A DNA stretch of 37,726 bases from DATBFG01 sp036558645 (GCA_036558645.1 DATBFG010000108.1:1-37726), one strand, 5' to 3'. Shown: positions 24,585 through 33,214, counted from the first letter of the stretch. Notes: generated by a model from the sequence alone, not told the origin. Made by a program: numbers and translations.

Positions 24585-25742
24585 TCAGTTTCGGGCAAGC
24601 TTTCCGTCTTTCAGAGTGAACAAATCACCACGCCAGGCAACCTGGCTGCCGGTGTAACTGCCTATCCAAATTGGCACCGCAACCAGATCCCTGATAGGAA
24701 GCAACCATAGCCACTGCATCACTTGAGGGTCCCTGAGCGACCGAGTACCGACCGAGTAGGCAACAGCGATCTTGATTATGACCATTGCCCCCAACAAGTA
24801 CCATGCCCAGGCCGCGCCCATAGAACAAAATAGGGTCAGCAACGCCCAAGGAAATCCAAATGTCAAAATAAGACCAAAATACCCGCCGGGACGAGAGGCT
24901 CGCAAAGTGCGTGCCCAACGCAACTGATGCTGCAAAAATTGTCCGAACGAATACTGAGGCAAAAAGCTCTCGACGACAGCGTCTGACAGGACGACTTTCT
25001 TACCTCCGAGCGTGATGCGTTTTCCGAGTTCGTAGTCGTCGGCTAAATAATCTGCAAGTGACTCAAACCCACCGACCGACAATAAGTCGCGCCGCCTGAA
25101 TGCCAAGGTGGAGCCTAGTCCAAAGCGAATGCCCTCCAACTGCCGGGCTGCCAGGACACCTGCACAAAAATCGGTCGCGATTCCAAGGGCCTCAAGGCGG
25201 GAGCCGACAGAGCTGCAGGCAACACCTCGATATAGACAGGTAACGAGGCCGATCTGCGGATCAGCCAATGGCCCGGCTACGGCCCTCAAATAGTCTGAAG
25301 TCACGCGGATGTCGCTGTCGCTAACGACAAGATGCTCGTTTTGCGCTCGCTCAAGGATTTGCGCGAGATTGCTGACTTTAACGTTGGCGCCGAGCTTTTG
25401 CTCACAGTGCACGAGACAGATGTTTCGCCGGGGGAACTCTTGCTGCAGGCGCTGCACGCATGCTATGGCTGGGTCGTTCGGCTCACTGACGCCGAAGATG
25501 ATTTCGTAGTGCGGATAGTCCTGCTGGCAATAGCTGCGAAAACTCTCATACATCCCGGGATCAATACCTCTTAGCGGTTTGAGGATTGATACTGGAGGCA
25601 GATCTTCCAAGCGTGCGGCTGCATTCTTTCTGTGTTTCAGAAACGAGATCGCGCCCCAAATGCAAATAATGTAATACGCCGCGCTCGCGAGGGTTCCTGC
25701 CAATGCGACAAATTGCAGCACGCGAATGATCTGTAGGAGCAT
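24585..25742 (-). CDS. GT21/HpnI-like membrane glycosyltransferase (copy 2)
   Basis: The 385-residue protein starts at ATG 25742, two nt after the stop of the permease gene, so translation is probably coupled; the longer frame upstream lies inside the permease gene. It has an N-terminal membrane helix (about 4-28), the motifs LKPLRGIDP, SDSD in VVSDSDIRV, ADDYELG and QLRWARTLR, and C-terminal membrane helices. It shares all GT21 motifs with the protein at 22249-23496 but differs in detail, so it is a diverged paralogue and not a recent copy. The two may act one after the other on one lipid, or on different lipids. Hopanoid, ceramide or another polyprenoid acceptor is possible. Confidence 0.88.
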   Translation of the reverse strand: MLLQIIRVLQFVALAGTLASAAYYIICIWGAISFLKHRKNAAARLEDLPPVSILKPLRGIDPGMYESFRSYCQQDYPHYEIIFGVSEPNDPAIACVQRLQQEFPRRNICLVHCEQKLGANVKVSNLAQILERAQNEHLVVSDSDIRVTSDYLRAVAGPLADPQIGLVTCLYRGVACSSVGSRLEALGIATDFCAGVLAARQLEGIRFGLGSTLAFRRRDLLSVGGFESLADYLADDYELGKRITLGGKKVVLSDAVVESFLPQYSFGQFLQHQLRWARTLRASRPGGYFGLILTFGFPWALLTLFCSMGAAWAWYLLGAMVIIKIAVAYSVGTRSLRDPQVMQWLWLLPIRDLVAVPIWIGSYTGSQVAWRGDLFTLKDGKLARN

Positions 25743-25744
25743 TG

Positions 25745-27007
25745 CTATTCGTAGCGCAGGGACTCGATGGGGTCGAGGTTTGCGGCCTTCCAGGCTGGAT
25801 AGATGCCAAATAACAGCCCTTCCGCGGCAGCGGCGCCAAAGCCGAAGGTTGTCCAGAAGACTGACATGCGCGCCGGCAGAGCGTCCCAAATCGCCGGAAT
25901 TGTCCAGGTGATGATGGCTCCCACAGCAATGCCCAACACACCGCCGATGGCGGTCAGAGTTACGGCTTCTAGCGTGAACTGCAATAGGATGTCCCGCTTG
26001 CGCGCCCCGATGGCCTTGCGGACTCCTATCTCCCGTGTGCGCTCTGTAACCGAAACCAGCATGATATTCATCACGCCTACGCCACCGACAATCAAGGCCA
26101 CACTCGATACGGCAAACATGAAGATGAAAATTGCGCCGGTGATCTGATTCCAGACATCCGACAGAGAATCTTGCGTGAAGACAGAGAAATTGTCCTGCTT
26201 GTCGGCAGGGACACGACGTCTGCGACGCAAGAGTTCACGCATTTCATCGACTGCCTTCGGCATGTCGTCGTGAGAGGTCGCCTTCACGCTGATAAAGTGC
26301 TCCTTAAGCTCCGGATGAAGCTTCTTTAGTGACGCCAAGGGAAAGTAAACCTTGTTGTCGTCGGGATTCTTCCCGCCTCCGAATGCGCTCTTGATCTGGG
26401 CTGCGAGTCCAATCACGGTAAACAACCGGCCCTCGATGTCAATCTCCTTGCCGATGGGATCTTCCAGGCCGAAAAGTTCATCGGCAGTGTCCCACCCCAG
26501 GATGATGACGGGCGCACGCCGTTCGTCATCGATCTCGGTGAACCAGCGGCCGCTTGCCATCTGGAGATCGAAAACATCCTTCGCCGATGCAGTATCACCT
26601 TCCAGAATCGTCTGCTTGGCTTTACGATCACCGTATTTGACGACAAATGTCCCGCTGCCAAACTGCGGTTCCACATACCGGATGCCCGCCGTTACCGCCT
26701 TCACATGCGGCAGATCTTTCATGGCTTCCGCATCATCGAAGGTCAGTTCTTTACGCGTGCGCAGTTCCTCGGTAAGGCGACCAAAAGTGATCGGCAGATG
26801 AAACGCGAAAATGATATTCGATCCCATGCTGCTGATCATGTTGCTGACGTTGTCATTCAGGCCGCGCACAATCGATGAGATACCGATCACCACGGTAACG
26901 CCGATGACGATACCGAGGACCGTAAGTCCGGAGCGCAGTTTGTTGCTGCGAATGGTATCCAGCGCCATACGGATGATCTCGCCGAATTCACTTCTGCTAA
27001 CGTGCAT
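25745..27007 (-). CDS. MacB/FtsX-type ABC transporter permease (second of pair)
   Basis: The 420-residue protein has the MacB permease layout: one N-terminal membrane helix (SGLTVLGIVIGVTVVIGISS), a periplasmic MacB core domain (about 45-275), and three C-terminal membrane helices with the cytoplasmic motif SVTERTREIGVRKAIGARK. Such permeases do not transport through the membrane in the usual way; they transmit force from a cytoplasmic ATPase to periplasmic partners in efflux or lipoprotein handling. No ATP-binding protein or membrane-fusion protein gene adjoins it. It follows a similar permease by 17 nt and is followed two nt later by a GT21 gene, so all three are likely one transcript. Confidence 0.9.
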   Translation of the reverse strand: MHVSRSEFGEIIRMALDTIRSNKLRSGLTVLGIVIGVTVVIGISSIVRGLNDNVSNMISSMGSNIIFAFHLPITFGRLTEELRTRKELTFDDAEAMKDLPHVKAVTAGIRYVEPQFGSGTFVVKYGDRKAKQTILEGDTASAKDVFDLQMASGRWFTEIDDERRAPVIILGWDTADELFGLEDPIGKEIDIEGRLFTVIGLAAQIKSAFGGGKNPDDNKVYFPLASLKKLHPELKEHFISVKATSHDDMPKAVDEMRELLRRRRRVPADKQDNFSVFTQDSLSDVWNQITGAIFIFMFAVSSVALIVGGVGVMNIMLVSVTERTREIGVRKAIGARKRDILLQFTLEAVTLTAIGGVLGIAVGAIITWTIPAIWDALPARMSVFWTTFGFGAAAAEGLLFGIYPAWKAANLDPIESLRYE

Positions 27008-27024
27008 AGATTAAAGATCAATCT

Positions 27025-28257
27025 TTACGTCTCAAATCGCAATGCGGTGATGGGGTCTAGCATCGCGGCCTTGCGAGCCGGATACACCCCAAAGAAAATT
27101 CCAATGCTGAGGGCGACCGCCAGCCCTCCCCAAATCGACCACAACGGTACCGAAGAGGGCATACCGACCAGGAGCGTCACAGTTTTTGCCACGGTAATTC
27201 CAAGAACGACGCCGATCATGCCACCTACCAGCGCCAGGATGGAGGCCTCGATCAGGAATTGTTGCAGTACATCGTTGCGGCGAGCGCCCATCGCCTTGCG
27301 CACTCCTATCTCGCGGGTGCGTTCCGTGACGGCGACCAGCATGATGTTCATGATCACGATCCCGCCGACCACCATCGAGATGGCAGCAATGCCGATCATG
27401 GCAATAAAAAATGTTCCACTCAAATTCGACCAGATGCTCATCAGGCTGCTGTTGGTCTCAACATCAAAATTGTCGGATTCATTTGGCGCCACATGACGTC
27501 TGGCTCGCAGAATGACTCGAGCTTCATCTTTTGCGGTCTGAAGTCCCAAGCCGGTGTCAGACGCCTTTGCCGAGATCCGCATGTTGGTATCGTGCGAACC
27601 GTATTGCTTTAGCCACGAAGTCATTGGAATGAAGGCATAGTTGTCGAGGCTCTGCCCTAGAGTCTTACCCTTTTTCTTGCCAACGCCGATGATGCGATAG
27701 ATCCAGCCATCGATGCGGATCTCCCTGCCGAGCGGATCAAGACCGGGCATCAGTGTGTCGACGATATCGGTCCCCACGATCGCGACGGCGGCATTGTTTT
27801 CCATGTCGATGTCTTCCAGCATGCGGCCGCTCTCCAGGTCCACATCTTGCGTGATTGCAACCGCCGGAGTCATGCCTTGAACAATGGTGTCATCGATCGA
27901 TTCTTCGCCGAACTTAACCCGTCCAATGTTGTTGCGAGCGTACGCACCTACCTGAAGACAGTGCTTGCAGCCTTCGCGAACAGCACGATAGTCATCCATG
28001 GTTAAATCCTTGCGTTTTTGACCTTCAAGAAATTTGTCGACATTCGTGATTGCCGGCGACACCTTGAACATGATGAAGACGTCTGCGCCAAGGTTGAAGA
28101 TCTTCTCGCCCACGTAGCCATTTATGCCGCTGACAAATGTCATCACTGCGATCACGGCAGCCACGCCGATCACGACACCGAGCAGCGTCAGAATGGATCG
28201 CAGCTTGTTAGCCCACAGGGACTGCAACGCGAGCTTGATAGCTTCGGAGAGATTCAT
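27025..28257 (-). CDS. MacB/FtsX-type ABC transporter permease (first of pair)
   Basis: The 410-residue protein has the same plan as its downstream neighbour: an N-terminal helix (SILTLLGVVIGVAAVIAVMT), a periplasmic MacB core domain and three C-terminal helices with AVTERTREIGVRKAMGARR. The periplasmic part contains a CxxC pair (EGCKHCLQ, about residues 99-103) absent from the second permease, which may form a disulfide. The start ATG 28257 has only a weak GAGAA upstream. The two permeases together could form a heterodimer, as in some lipid or peptide exporters. The ATPase must be encoded elsewhere. Confidence 0.9.
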   Translation of the reverse strand: MNLSEAIKLALQSLWANKLRSILTLLGVVIGVAAVIAVMTFVSGINGYVGEKIFNLGADVFIMFKVSPAITNVDKFLEGQKRKDLTMDDYRAVREGCKHCLQVGAYARNNIGRVKFGEESIDDTIVQGMTPAVAITQDVDLESGRMLEDIDMENNAAVAIVGTDIVDTLMPGLDPLGREIRIDGWIYRIIGVGKKKGKTLGQSLDNYAFIPMTSWLKQYGSHDTNMRISAKASDTGLGLQTAKDEARVILRARRHVAPNESDNFDVETNSSLMSIWSNLSGTFFIAMIGIAAISMVVGGIVIMNIMLVAVTERTREIGVRKAMGARRNDVLQQFLIEASILALVGGMIGVVLGITVAKTVTLLVGMPSSVPLWSIWGGLAVALSIGIFFGVYPARKAAMLDPITALRFET

Positions 28258-28383
28258 CTTTTCTCAGTTGGACAATAACCCTGAGAACTAAGCACGGTAT
28301 GAGTTAAGTCTAGCAGAGTCAGTGTGTTCTCGATGGCTGTACGTCCCCGGATTCCAAGAGCTATGTTGGGAGGGGCATCGAAT

Positions 28384-28389
28384 ATAATA
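28384..28389 (+). promoter_or_regulatory. Consensus -10 box of rnpB
   Basis: A perfect TATAAT ends seven nt before the predicted 5' end of the RNase P RNA. The -35 region at usual spacing (about 28361-28366) is not close to consensus. Confidence 0.6.
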
Positions 28390-28539
28390 GAGGATGTTGG
28401 CAGCTGGACTGGACGGTCGCCTTCATTGCGTCAAGTGATGAGGGAGGAAAGTCCGAACTCCAGAGAGCGGTGTGCCGGATAACGTCCGGGACGGCAGATT
28501 CAAGTCTGCCGGACGGAAAGTGCCACAGAGAAGATACCG

Positions 28540-28594
28540 CCCCGCTCATTCTGGCTGGAGCATGGTGAAAGTGCTCCCGCGAGAATGGGCGGGG
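28540..28594 (+). repeat. Palindromic insertion A in RNase P RNA (P12 position)
   Basis: The left arm (28540-28561) starts CCCCGCTCATTCTGGCTG and the right arm (28573-28594) ends GAGAATGGGCGGGG. They form a 13-bp outer stem with one G-U pair, an internal loop and a GGAGC/GCTCC inner stem. Arm sequences are nearly identical to copy B at 28690-28747, while the loop differs. Confidence 0.85.
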
Positions 28595-28689
28595 TAAGGG
28601 TGAAAAGGTGCGGTAAGAGCGCACCGCCGGGGCAGCAATGCACCGGGCATGGCAAACCCCACACGGAGCAAGACCAAATAGGGAGGAAC

Positions 28690-28747
28690 CCCCGCCCATT
28701 CTGGCTGGAGCGCTGCGGTTCGGGCACTCTCGCGAGAATGGGCGGGG
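28690..28747 (+). repeat. Palindromic insertion B in RNase P RNA (P15-P17 position)
   Basis: The left arm (28690-28711) starts CCCCGCCCATTCTGGCTG, differing from copy A at one base over 22, and the right arm (28727-28747) ends GAGAATGGGCGGGG as in copy A. The loop (GCTGCGGTTCGGGCA) is unrelated to that of copy A. It is inserted between the P15 strands GGAGG and CCTCC. Confidence 0.85.
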
Positions 28748-29089
28748 ACGTGTCGGCTCGGCGCGTCAAACCTCCGGGTAGGTCGCTTGAGCCGCGCAGT
28801 AATGCGCGGCCTAGAGGAATGATCGTCCCGCAGCATTCGTGCTGCGGACAGAATTCGGCTTACAGGTCCGGCTGCCATCTTTCTGCCTTTGCGGTCCTTC
28901 GACTCGACGCGCTCATTCAGGATTTCCCCTGCAAACACCCCCTTCGCTCCCACTCGCAAAGCGCCTCAACTTACGGGGCCAGCTGCCATCTTTCATCTAT
29001 TCCTAAAGATCGTTCGCAAAATGGGGCGAAATTGACTGAAGCATGGCTTCACACCTACGATTGCTCCGCAGCGTGTGCTGTCCATTCCT

Positions 29090-31006
29090 ATGAAAAGTGA
29101 ACACCGGCACCACTATTTACTTTGGTTCTGTTCGTTCATGTTGATCAGCTTCGCACCATCTGGGCTCGCTCAACTGCCAGCCGATACGACCTGGAGAAGC
29201 TATTCCAACGAACCTGATGGAACGCGATATTCGACGCTTGCACAAGTTGATCGCTCCAATGTCGCTCGGCTGCAAGTTGCCTGGACCTTCCATACAGGAG
29301 CCCTTGGATCGCCTTTAGGTTCTGCAAATGATCACGAACTAGATAAGAAAGCTGCCTTTGAGGCCACGCCGATCCTCGTGGGCGGCAAACTGTTTTTCAG
29401 CACACCCTACGATCACGTGATCGCCCTCGAACCGCGCACCGGTGCTAAGTTGTGGGAGTTTGATCCGAAACTCGAACTTCCCTACGGCGCGTCGGAAGTC
29501 ACTTCACGCGGAGTGTCAGCGTGGAGTGACCCATCCGCGAAGAGAGGGATGGCATGCGCGCTACGAATCTTCGTCGGGACAATCGATGGGCGGCTCATCG
29601 CGCTTGATGGCGAAACCGGAAAACCGTGCAGTGATTTCGGTGACCATGGGGAAGTCGAACTGAGTGCTGGCGTGAAACTGCGCGATCCGGGCGATTACCA
29701 GGTTACTTCGGCACCTGCGATTTTCCGGGACCTTGTCATTACAGGTTCGTCAATCGGAGATAATCGTGCCGTCACAATTGAACGCGGCATCGTCCGTGCC
29801 TACGAAGTGAGGACAGGAAAACTCCGCTGGTCGTGGGATCCGATTCCATGGGCGCTGAAAACCGAGCCACGTACAGGTGCGGGTAACGCCTGGTCTACGC
29901 TTGCAGTCGATGAAGAACGGGATCTTGTTTTCATTCCTACGGGAAGCGCAAGCCCCGACTACTACGGGGGAATCCGCAAAGGTGACAACAAGTGGGCTAA
30001 CTCTGTCGTGGCCCTCCGTGCCTCGACTGGGGAGTTCATCTGGGGTTTTCAGGTCGTTCATCACGACCTTTGGGATTTTGACGTGGCATCACAACCTGCG
30101 CTTTTCGCCTGGAGAGACGGCACTCCTGCGATTGCAATCACTACAAAAATGGGCCGCATCTTTGTGTTAAACCGGCTCACCGGAGCGCCTCTGATTCCCG
30201 TTGTAGAAGAGCCGGCACCGCCGAGTGACATTCCCGGCGAGGAAGCTTCGCCTACTCAACCTTCAGGCATCTCGGTTGTGCCGGAGAAGCTGACAGCCGA
30301 TGAAGCTTTTGGCGCAACCCCCGAAGAAAAGAAGTATTGCGCTGACAAAATTGCCGAGTCGCGCTCGGAGGGAATCTTCACGCCACCGAGCGTCAAGGGC
30401 ACCATCGTGTTCCCCGGTAATGTAGGGGGCGTCAATTGGGGGAGCTCGGCTTACGATCCTGGCCGTCACCTTCTTTATACGGATACTAATCGTCTCGCTA
30501 TGTGGGTACGCTTGATTCCTCGCGACAAGTTTGACAGTGAGCGAGAAACCGGGCGCAACAACCGACTCTCGGGTGAATTCGCGTCACAGCGTGGAGCGCC
30601 TTATGGCATGTATCGGCAACCGTTACTTTCTCCAAAAGGCTCCCCCTGCAACGCTCCGCCGTGGGGAACCGTAGCAGCCGTCGATCTTTTTACCGGCAAG
30701 AAGGTGTGGGATGTTCCGCTTGGCTCCTATTCGCCGGGAACAAAGACTGGAACAATCAATCTCGGAGGCCCAATCGTGACCGCGGGCGGTCTCGTATTTA
30801 GTGCCGCGGGACAGGACGGCTACCTGTATGCATTTGATGCCGACACGGGTCGCGAACTCTGGGCTTATCAGCTTCCGGCCGGCGGCCAAGCAACTCCGAT
30901 GACATACAGCGTTGGAGGAAAACAATTCCTCGTTATCGCGGCGGGGGGCCACGGAAAGCTCGGCACAAAGCAGGGAGATTATGTCCTCGCGTTCGCATTA
31001 CCCTGA
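29090..31006 (+). CDS. Periplasmic PQQ-dependent glucose/alcohol-type dehydrogenase
   Basis: The 638-residue precursor has a signal peptide (YLLWFCSFMLISFAPSGLA before QLPAD) and an eight-bladed quinoprotein propeller with tryptophan-docking blades such as LQVAWTFHTGA, LIALDGETGKPCSDFG and LYAFDADTGRELWAYQ. The segment VVHHDLWDFDVASQPALF is the active-site region typical of membrane glucose dehydrogenase (Gcd), but the five N-terminal membrane helices of Gcd are absent, so this is a soluble relative. There is no C-terminal haem domain. The enzyme would oxidise a sugar or alcohol in the periplasm and pass electrons to quinone or a cytochrome; substrate is unknown. ATG 29090 starts the signal peptide; GTG 29075 would add five residues. 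No PQQ biosynthesis gene is in the window. Confidence 0.9.
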   Translation: MKSEHRHHYLLWFCSFMLISFAPSGLAQLPADTTWRSYSNEPDGTRYSTLAQVDRSNVARLQVAWTFHTGALGSPLGSANDHELDKKAAFEATPILVGGKLFFSTPYDHVIALEPRTGAKLWEFDPKLELPYGASEVTSRGVSAWSDPSAKRGMACALRIFVGTIDGRLIALDGETGKPCSDFGDHGEVELSAGVKLRDPGDYQVTSAPAIFRDLVITGSSIGDNRAVTIERGIVRAYEVRTGKLRWSWDPIPWALKTEPRTGAGNAWSTLAVDEERDLVFIPTGSASPDYYGGIRKGDNKWANSVVALRASTGEFIWGFQVVHHDLWDFDVASQPALFAWRDGTPAIAITTKMGRIFVLNRLTGAPLIPVVEEPAPPSDIPGEEASPTQPSGISVVPEKLTADEAFGATPEEKKYCADKIAESRSEGIFTPPSVKGTIVFPGNVGGVNWGSSAYDPGRHLLYTDTNRLAMWVRLIPRDKFDSERETGRNNRLSGEFASQRGAPYGMYRQPLLSPKGSPCNAPPWGTVAAVDLFTGKKVWDVPLGSYSPGTKTGTINLGGPIVTAGGLVFSAAGQDGYLYAFDADTGRELWAYQLPAGGQATPMTYSVGGKQFLVIAAGGHGKLGTKQGDYVLAFALP

Positions 31007-31020
31007 TGGTCGAGAGGTTG

Positions 31021-31049
31021 GAAACCGCTAAACTTGCATATCCGGTTTC
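31021..31049. terminator. Inverted repeat between convergent genes
   Basis: GAAACCG (31021-31027) and CGGTTTC (31043-31049) form a 7-bp stem with a 15-nt loop in the 56-nt gap between the converging dehydrogenase and peptidase genes. AGGTT (31015-31019) and AACCT (31059-31063) may extend it. There is no T tract; a two-way terminator is possible. Confidence 0.4.
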
Positions 31050-31062
31050 AAGCCGCCTAACC

Positions 31063-33105
31063 TCACCAGATTCCCACGCGGTCCTCAGGCTTCACGTACA
31101 ACTTGTTGTCAGGCATGACGTCGTATGCCCTGTACCATGCGTCAACATTGCGCACGGTGTCGCTGCGATATTGCCCGGGCGAATGAGTGTCGCTCTTGAC
31201 CTGCTTACGAAGCGCGGCTTCGGTCTGGGCTTTCCGCCAGCGCTGCGCGAATGCCAAGAAGAATCGCTGCTCGCCAGTCAATCCGTTGATCACAGCATCT
31301 TCCTTACCTTTCAGTGACAGGACATAGGCATCGTGCGCAATCAGCAGTCCCGTGAGATCCGCGATGTTCTCGGTCAGGACCTGCTCTCCATTGACGCACG
31401 CATCGGAAACCGGACAATAGGCGCTGAATTGCGTCACCAGCTTCGCCGCTGTGGCGTGATACTTGGCCTCATCCTCGGCAGTCCACCATTTCTCGAGCCG
31501 ACCTTGCGCGTCATAGATATTGCCAAGCTCGTCGAAGCTGTGGCTAATCTCATGCGCCATCCCGGCTCCGGCTGAGCCGTAATTCGACGCCGTATCACCC
31601 TGGAAATCGAAATAAGGTGGCTGTAAAATTCCCGCCGAGAAAGTCTCGGTGTTGGGACTAAACAAAATGATCGCGCCCACTATCTGCGGATCGATTCTCC
31701 ACTCGTCCACATCTGCTGGTCGTCTCAACTTGGCCAGGTTGTACGAGCGATTGAAAGATTCCGCCCTGCGCATGTTTCCGAACGCGTCGCCACGAATAAT
31801 CTCAAGCGATGAGTAGTCGATCCATGTATCGGGGTAGCCGACACCGACTCGAAGAGTCGCCAGTTTTGCCAAAGCTTTTTCCTTGGTTTGCGCCGACATC
31901 CACGTGAGATTTGGAATGCGCGCACGGTAGGCCGCGATGAGGTCGTTGACCATCGCTTGCGCCTTCGCCTTGGCCTCAGGTGGGAAATAACGTGCTGTAT
32001 AAAGTTGCCCGACTGCCTGGCCCAGGGCAGCGTTCGTTGCGGTGATGGCATCCAGGCTCCGCTCAGGTGCCTGCTGCTGGCTGGAAAGGATCGCCCCATA
32101 GAACGCGAAGTGCTCGGAAACCACAGCTTTCGGGAGAACGTTGGAGTAGTGTTCGATCAGGTGAAATTTGAGATAGTCCTTCCACACATCGACGCTTTCA
32201 CTATCAACCAAAGCAGCGGTACCCGTCACGGCCGATGGCTGCCAAACTACAAACTCCGATTGTTCCGCCACTCCCGCGGCTTTGAAGTAAGCGTCCCAAT
32301 CCATTCCTGGCGCCTTCAGGGCAAAGTCAGTGCGCTTCCATGGATTATTTTGCTTGAACACGTCCGCGGCATCCGAGTCGGGCGCGTGAGTCTTTGCAAT
32401 CTGGATTTCAAGGTTCAGGATGCGAGCAGCCTTCGTCTCGGTGTCGGCCACGCCTGCGAGTCTCAACATTGAAGCTATATGAGACTGATACTGGATGCGC
32501 AATGCGGACGAGTTCGGGTCGAGGTAAGCGTCGCGATCCGGCATGCCGAGGCCACCTTGCCAGAGATGAAATACATAATGTTCCGAATCCGTAAAACTCT
32601 GATTCACCCACGCCCCGAAAACATGGTCGGCGTTGCTGGTGAGTCCATCGACCTCGGTGTTTAACGTAGCACCCAGATAGGCGGACAACGATGTCTTATT
32701 CTTGATCTCCGAAATCGCCGACATCTCGTCAACCAATGGCGCCATTCCCTTCGTTTCGATACTGCTTTCGTCCATAAAGCTGGCGTAATAGTCGCCGACC
32801 TTCTGCGTAACGCCATCTTTGGCAGATTGGGTCGAAGCGGCCTGTTGAATGAGATCCCGCACACGTTGACTGGTTCTTGCCGTGATGATTGTGCGCGTGT
32901 CGTAGCTTGGCTGACCTTCAGGGATAGTCGCTGACTTTAGCCAGTTTCCGTTAGCGTAGCGGTAAAAGTCGTCGCCCGGCTTGATGGAACGATCGATGTC
33001 TTGTGAACTATCGTGCGTGGTTGAATTTGGATCGGCGGCAAATGAGGTCAGTGCAAAGGCGCAAGCAAAGAGGGTGGCCAGCGCCGCAGTGCGAAAATTG
33101 GCCAT
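31063..33105 (-). CDS. Secreted M13 (neprilysin-like) zinc metallopeptidase
   Basis: The 680-residue precursor has a signal peptide (TAALATLFACAFALTSFA before ADPNS), a DFYRYANGNWL start typical of M13, and the catalytic domain with zinc ligands His518 and His522 and catalytic Glu519 in HEISH, the third ligand Glu579 and Asp583 in ENIAD, and His641 in THSPGQYR. The usual substrate-binding NAxY motif just upstream of AGILQPP is replaced by GAII, so substrate binding is probably changed. The C-terminal CxxW of many family members is RVGIW here. Bacterial M13 enzymes cleave oligopeptides in the periplasm or outside the cell. It converges on the PQQ dehydrogenase gene. Activity is expected because all catalytic residues are present. 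Confidence 0.93.
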   Translation of the reverse strand: MANFRTAALATLFACAFALTSFAADPNSTTHDSSQDIDRSIKPGDDFYRYANGNWLKSATIPEGQPSYDTRTIITARTSQRVRDLIQQAASTQSAKDGVTQKVGDYYASFMDESSIETKGMAPLVDEMSAISEIKNKTSLSAYLGATLNTEVDGLTSNADHVFGAWVNQSFTDSEHYVFHLWQGGLGMPDRDAYLDPNSSALRIQYQSHIASMLRLAGVADTETKAARILNLEIQIAKTHAPDSDAADVFKQNNPWKRTDFALKAPGMDWDAYFKAAGVAEQSEFVVWQPSAVTGTAALVDSESVDVWKDYLKFHLIEHYSNVLPKAVVSEHFAFYGAILSSQQQAPERSLDAITATNAALGQAVGQLYTARYFPPEAKAKAQAMVNDLIAAYRARIPNLTWMSAQTKEKALAKLATLRVGVGYPDTWIDYSSLEIIRGDAFGNMRRAESFNRSYNLAKLRRPADVDEWRIDPQIVGAIILFSPNTETFSAGILQPPYFDFQGDTASNYGSAGAGMAHEISHSFDELGNIYDAQGRLEKWWTAEDEAKYHATAAKLVTQFSAYCPVSDACVNGEQVLTENIADLTGLLIAHDAYVLSLKGKEDAVINGLTGEQRFFLAFAQRWRKAQTEAALRKQVKSDTHSPGQYRSDTVRNVDAWYRAYDVMPDNKLYVKPEDRVGIW

Positions 33106-33214
33106 TTAGATTGTTCCATCCAGTCAGGAGTCGTTGGCCGATTCTCGCACTCAGTCCGATTCAAACTAGCCATTCTCGGACATGAATAAATTTTTCCTCC
33201 TGAAGGTTGTGCGA

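Larger units (their letters stand above)
28396..28880 (+). ncRNA. rnpB: RNase P RNA, bacterial type A
   Basis: This RNA is the catalytic subunit of RNase P, which removes tRNA 5' leaders. The conserved regions are all present in order: GAGGAAAGTCCG (28444-28455), AGGGTGAAAAGGTGCGG (28597-28613) followed by TAAGAGCGCACCG, CCTAGAGGAATGATCG (near 28810-28826) and ACAGAATTCGGCTTACAG (28848-28865). P1 is formed by GGCAGCTGGAC (28399-28409) and GTCCGGCTGCC (28866-28876) with one G-U pair, which fixes both ends to within a few bases. Two long, nearly identical hairpins lie in the P12 and P15-P17 positions. The ORFs that cross this region on both strands are spurious. Confidence 0.95.

Noticed and set aside
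28361..28960. Open frames crossing the RNase P RNA on both strands
   Set aside because: They fully overlap a well-supported structural RNA, and their composition reflects its GC-rich stems.
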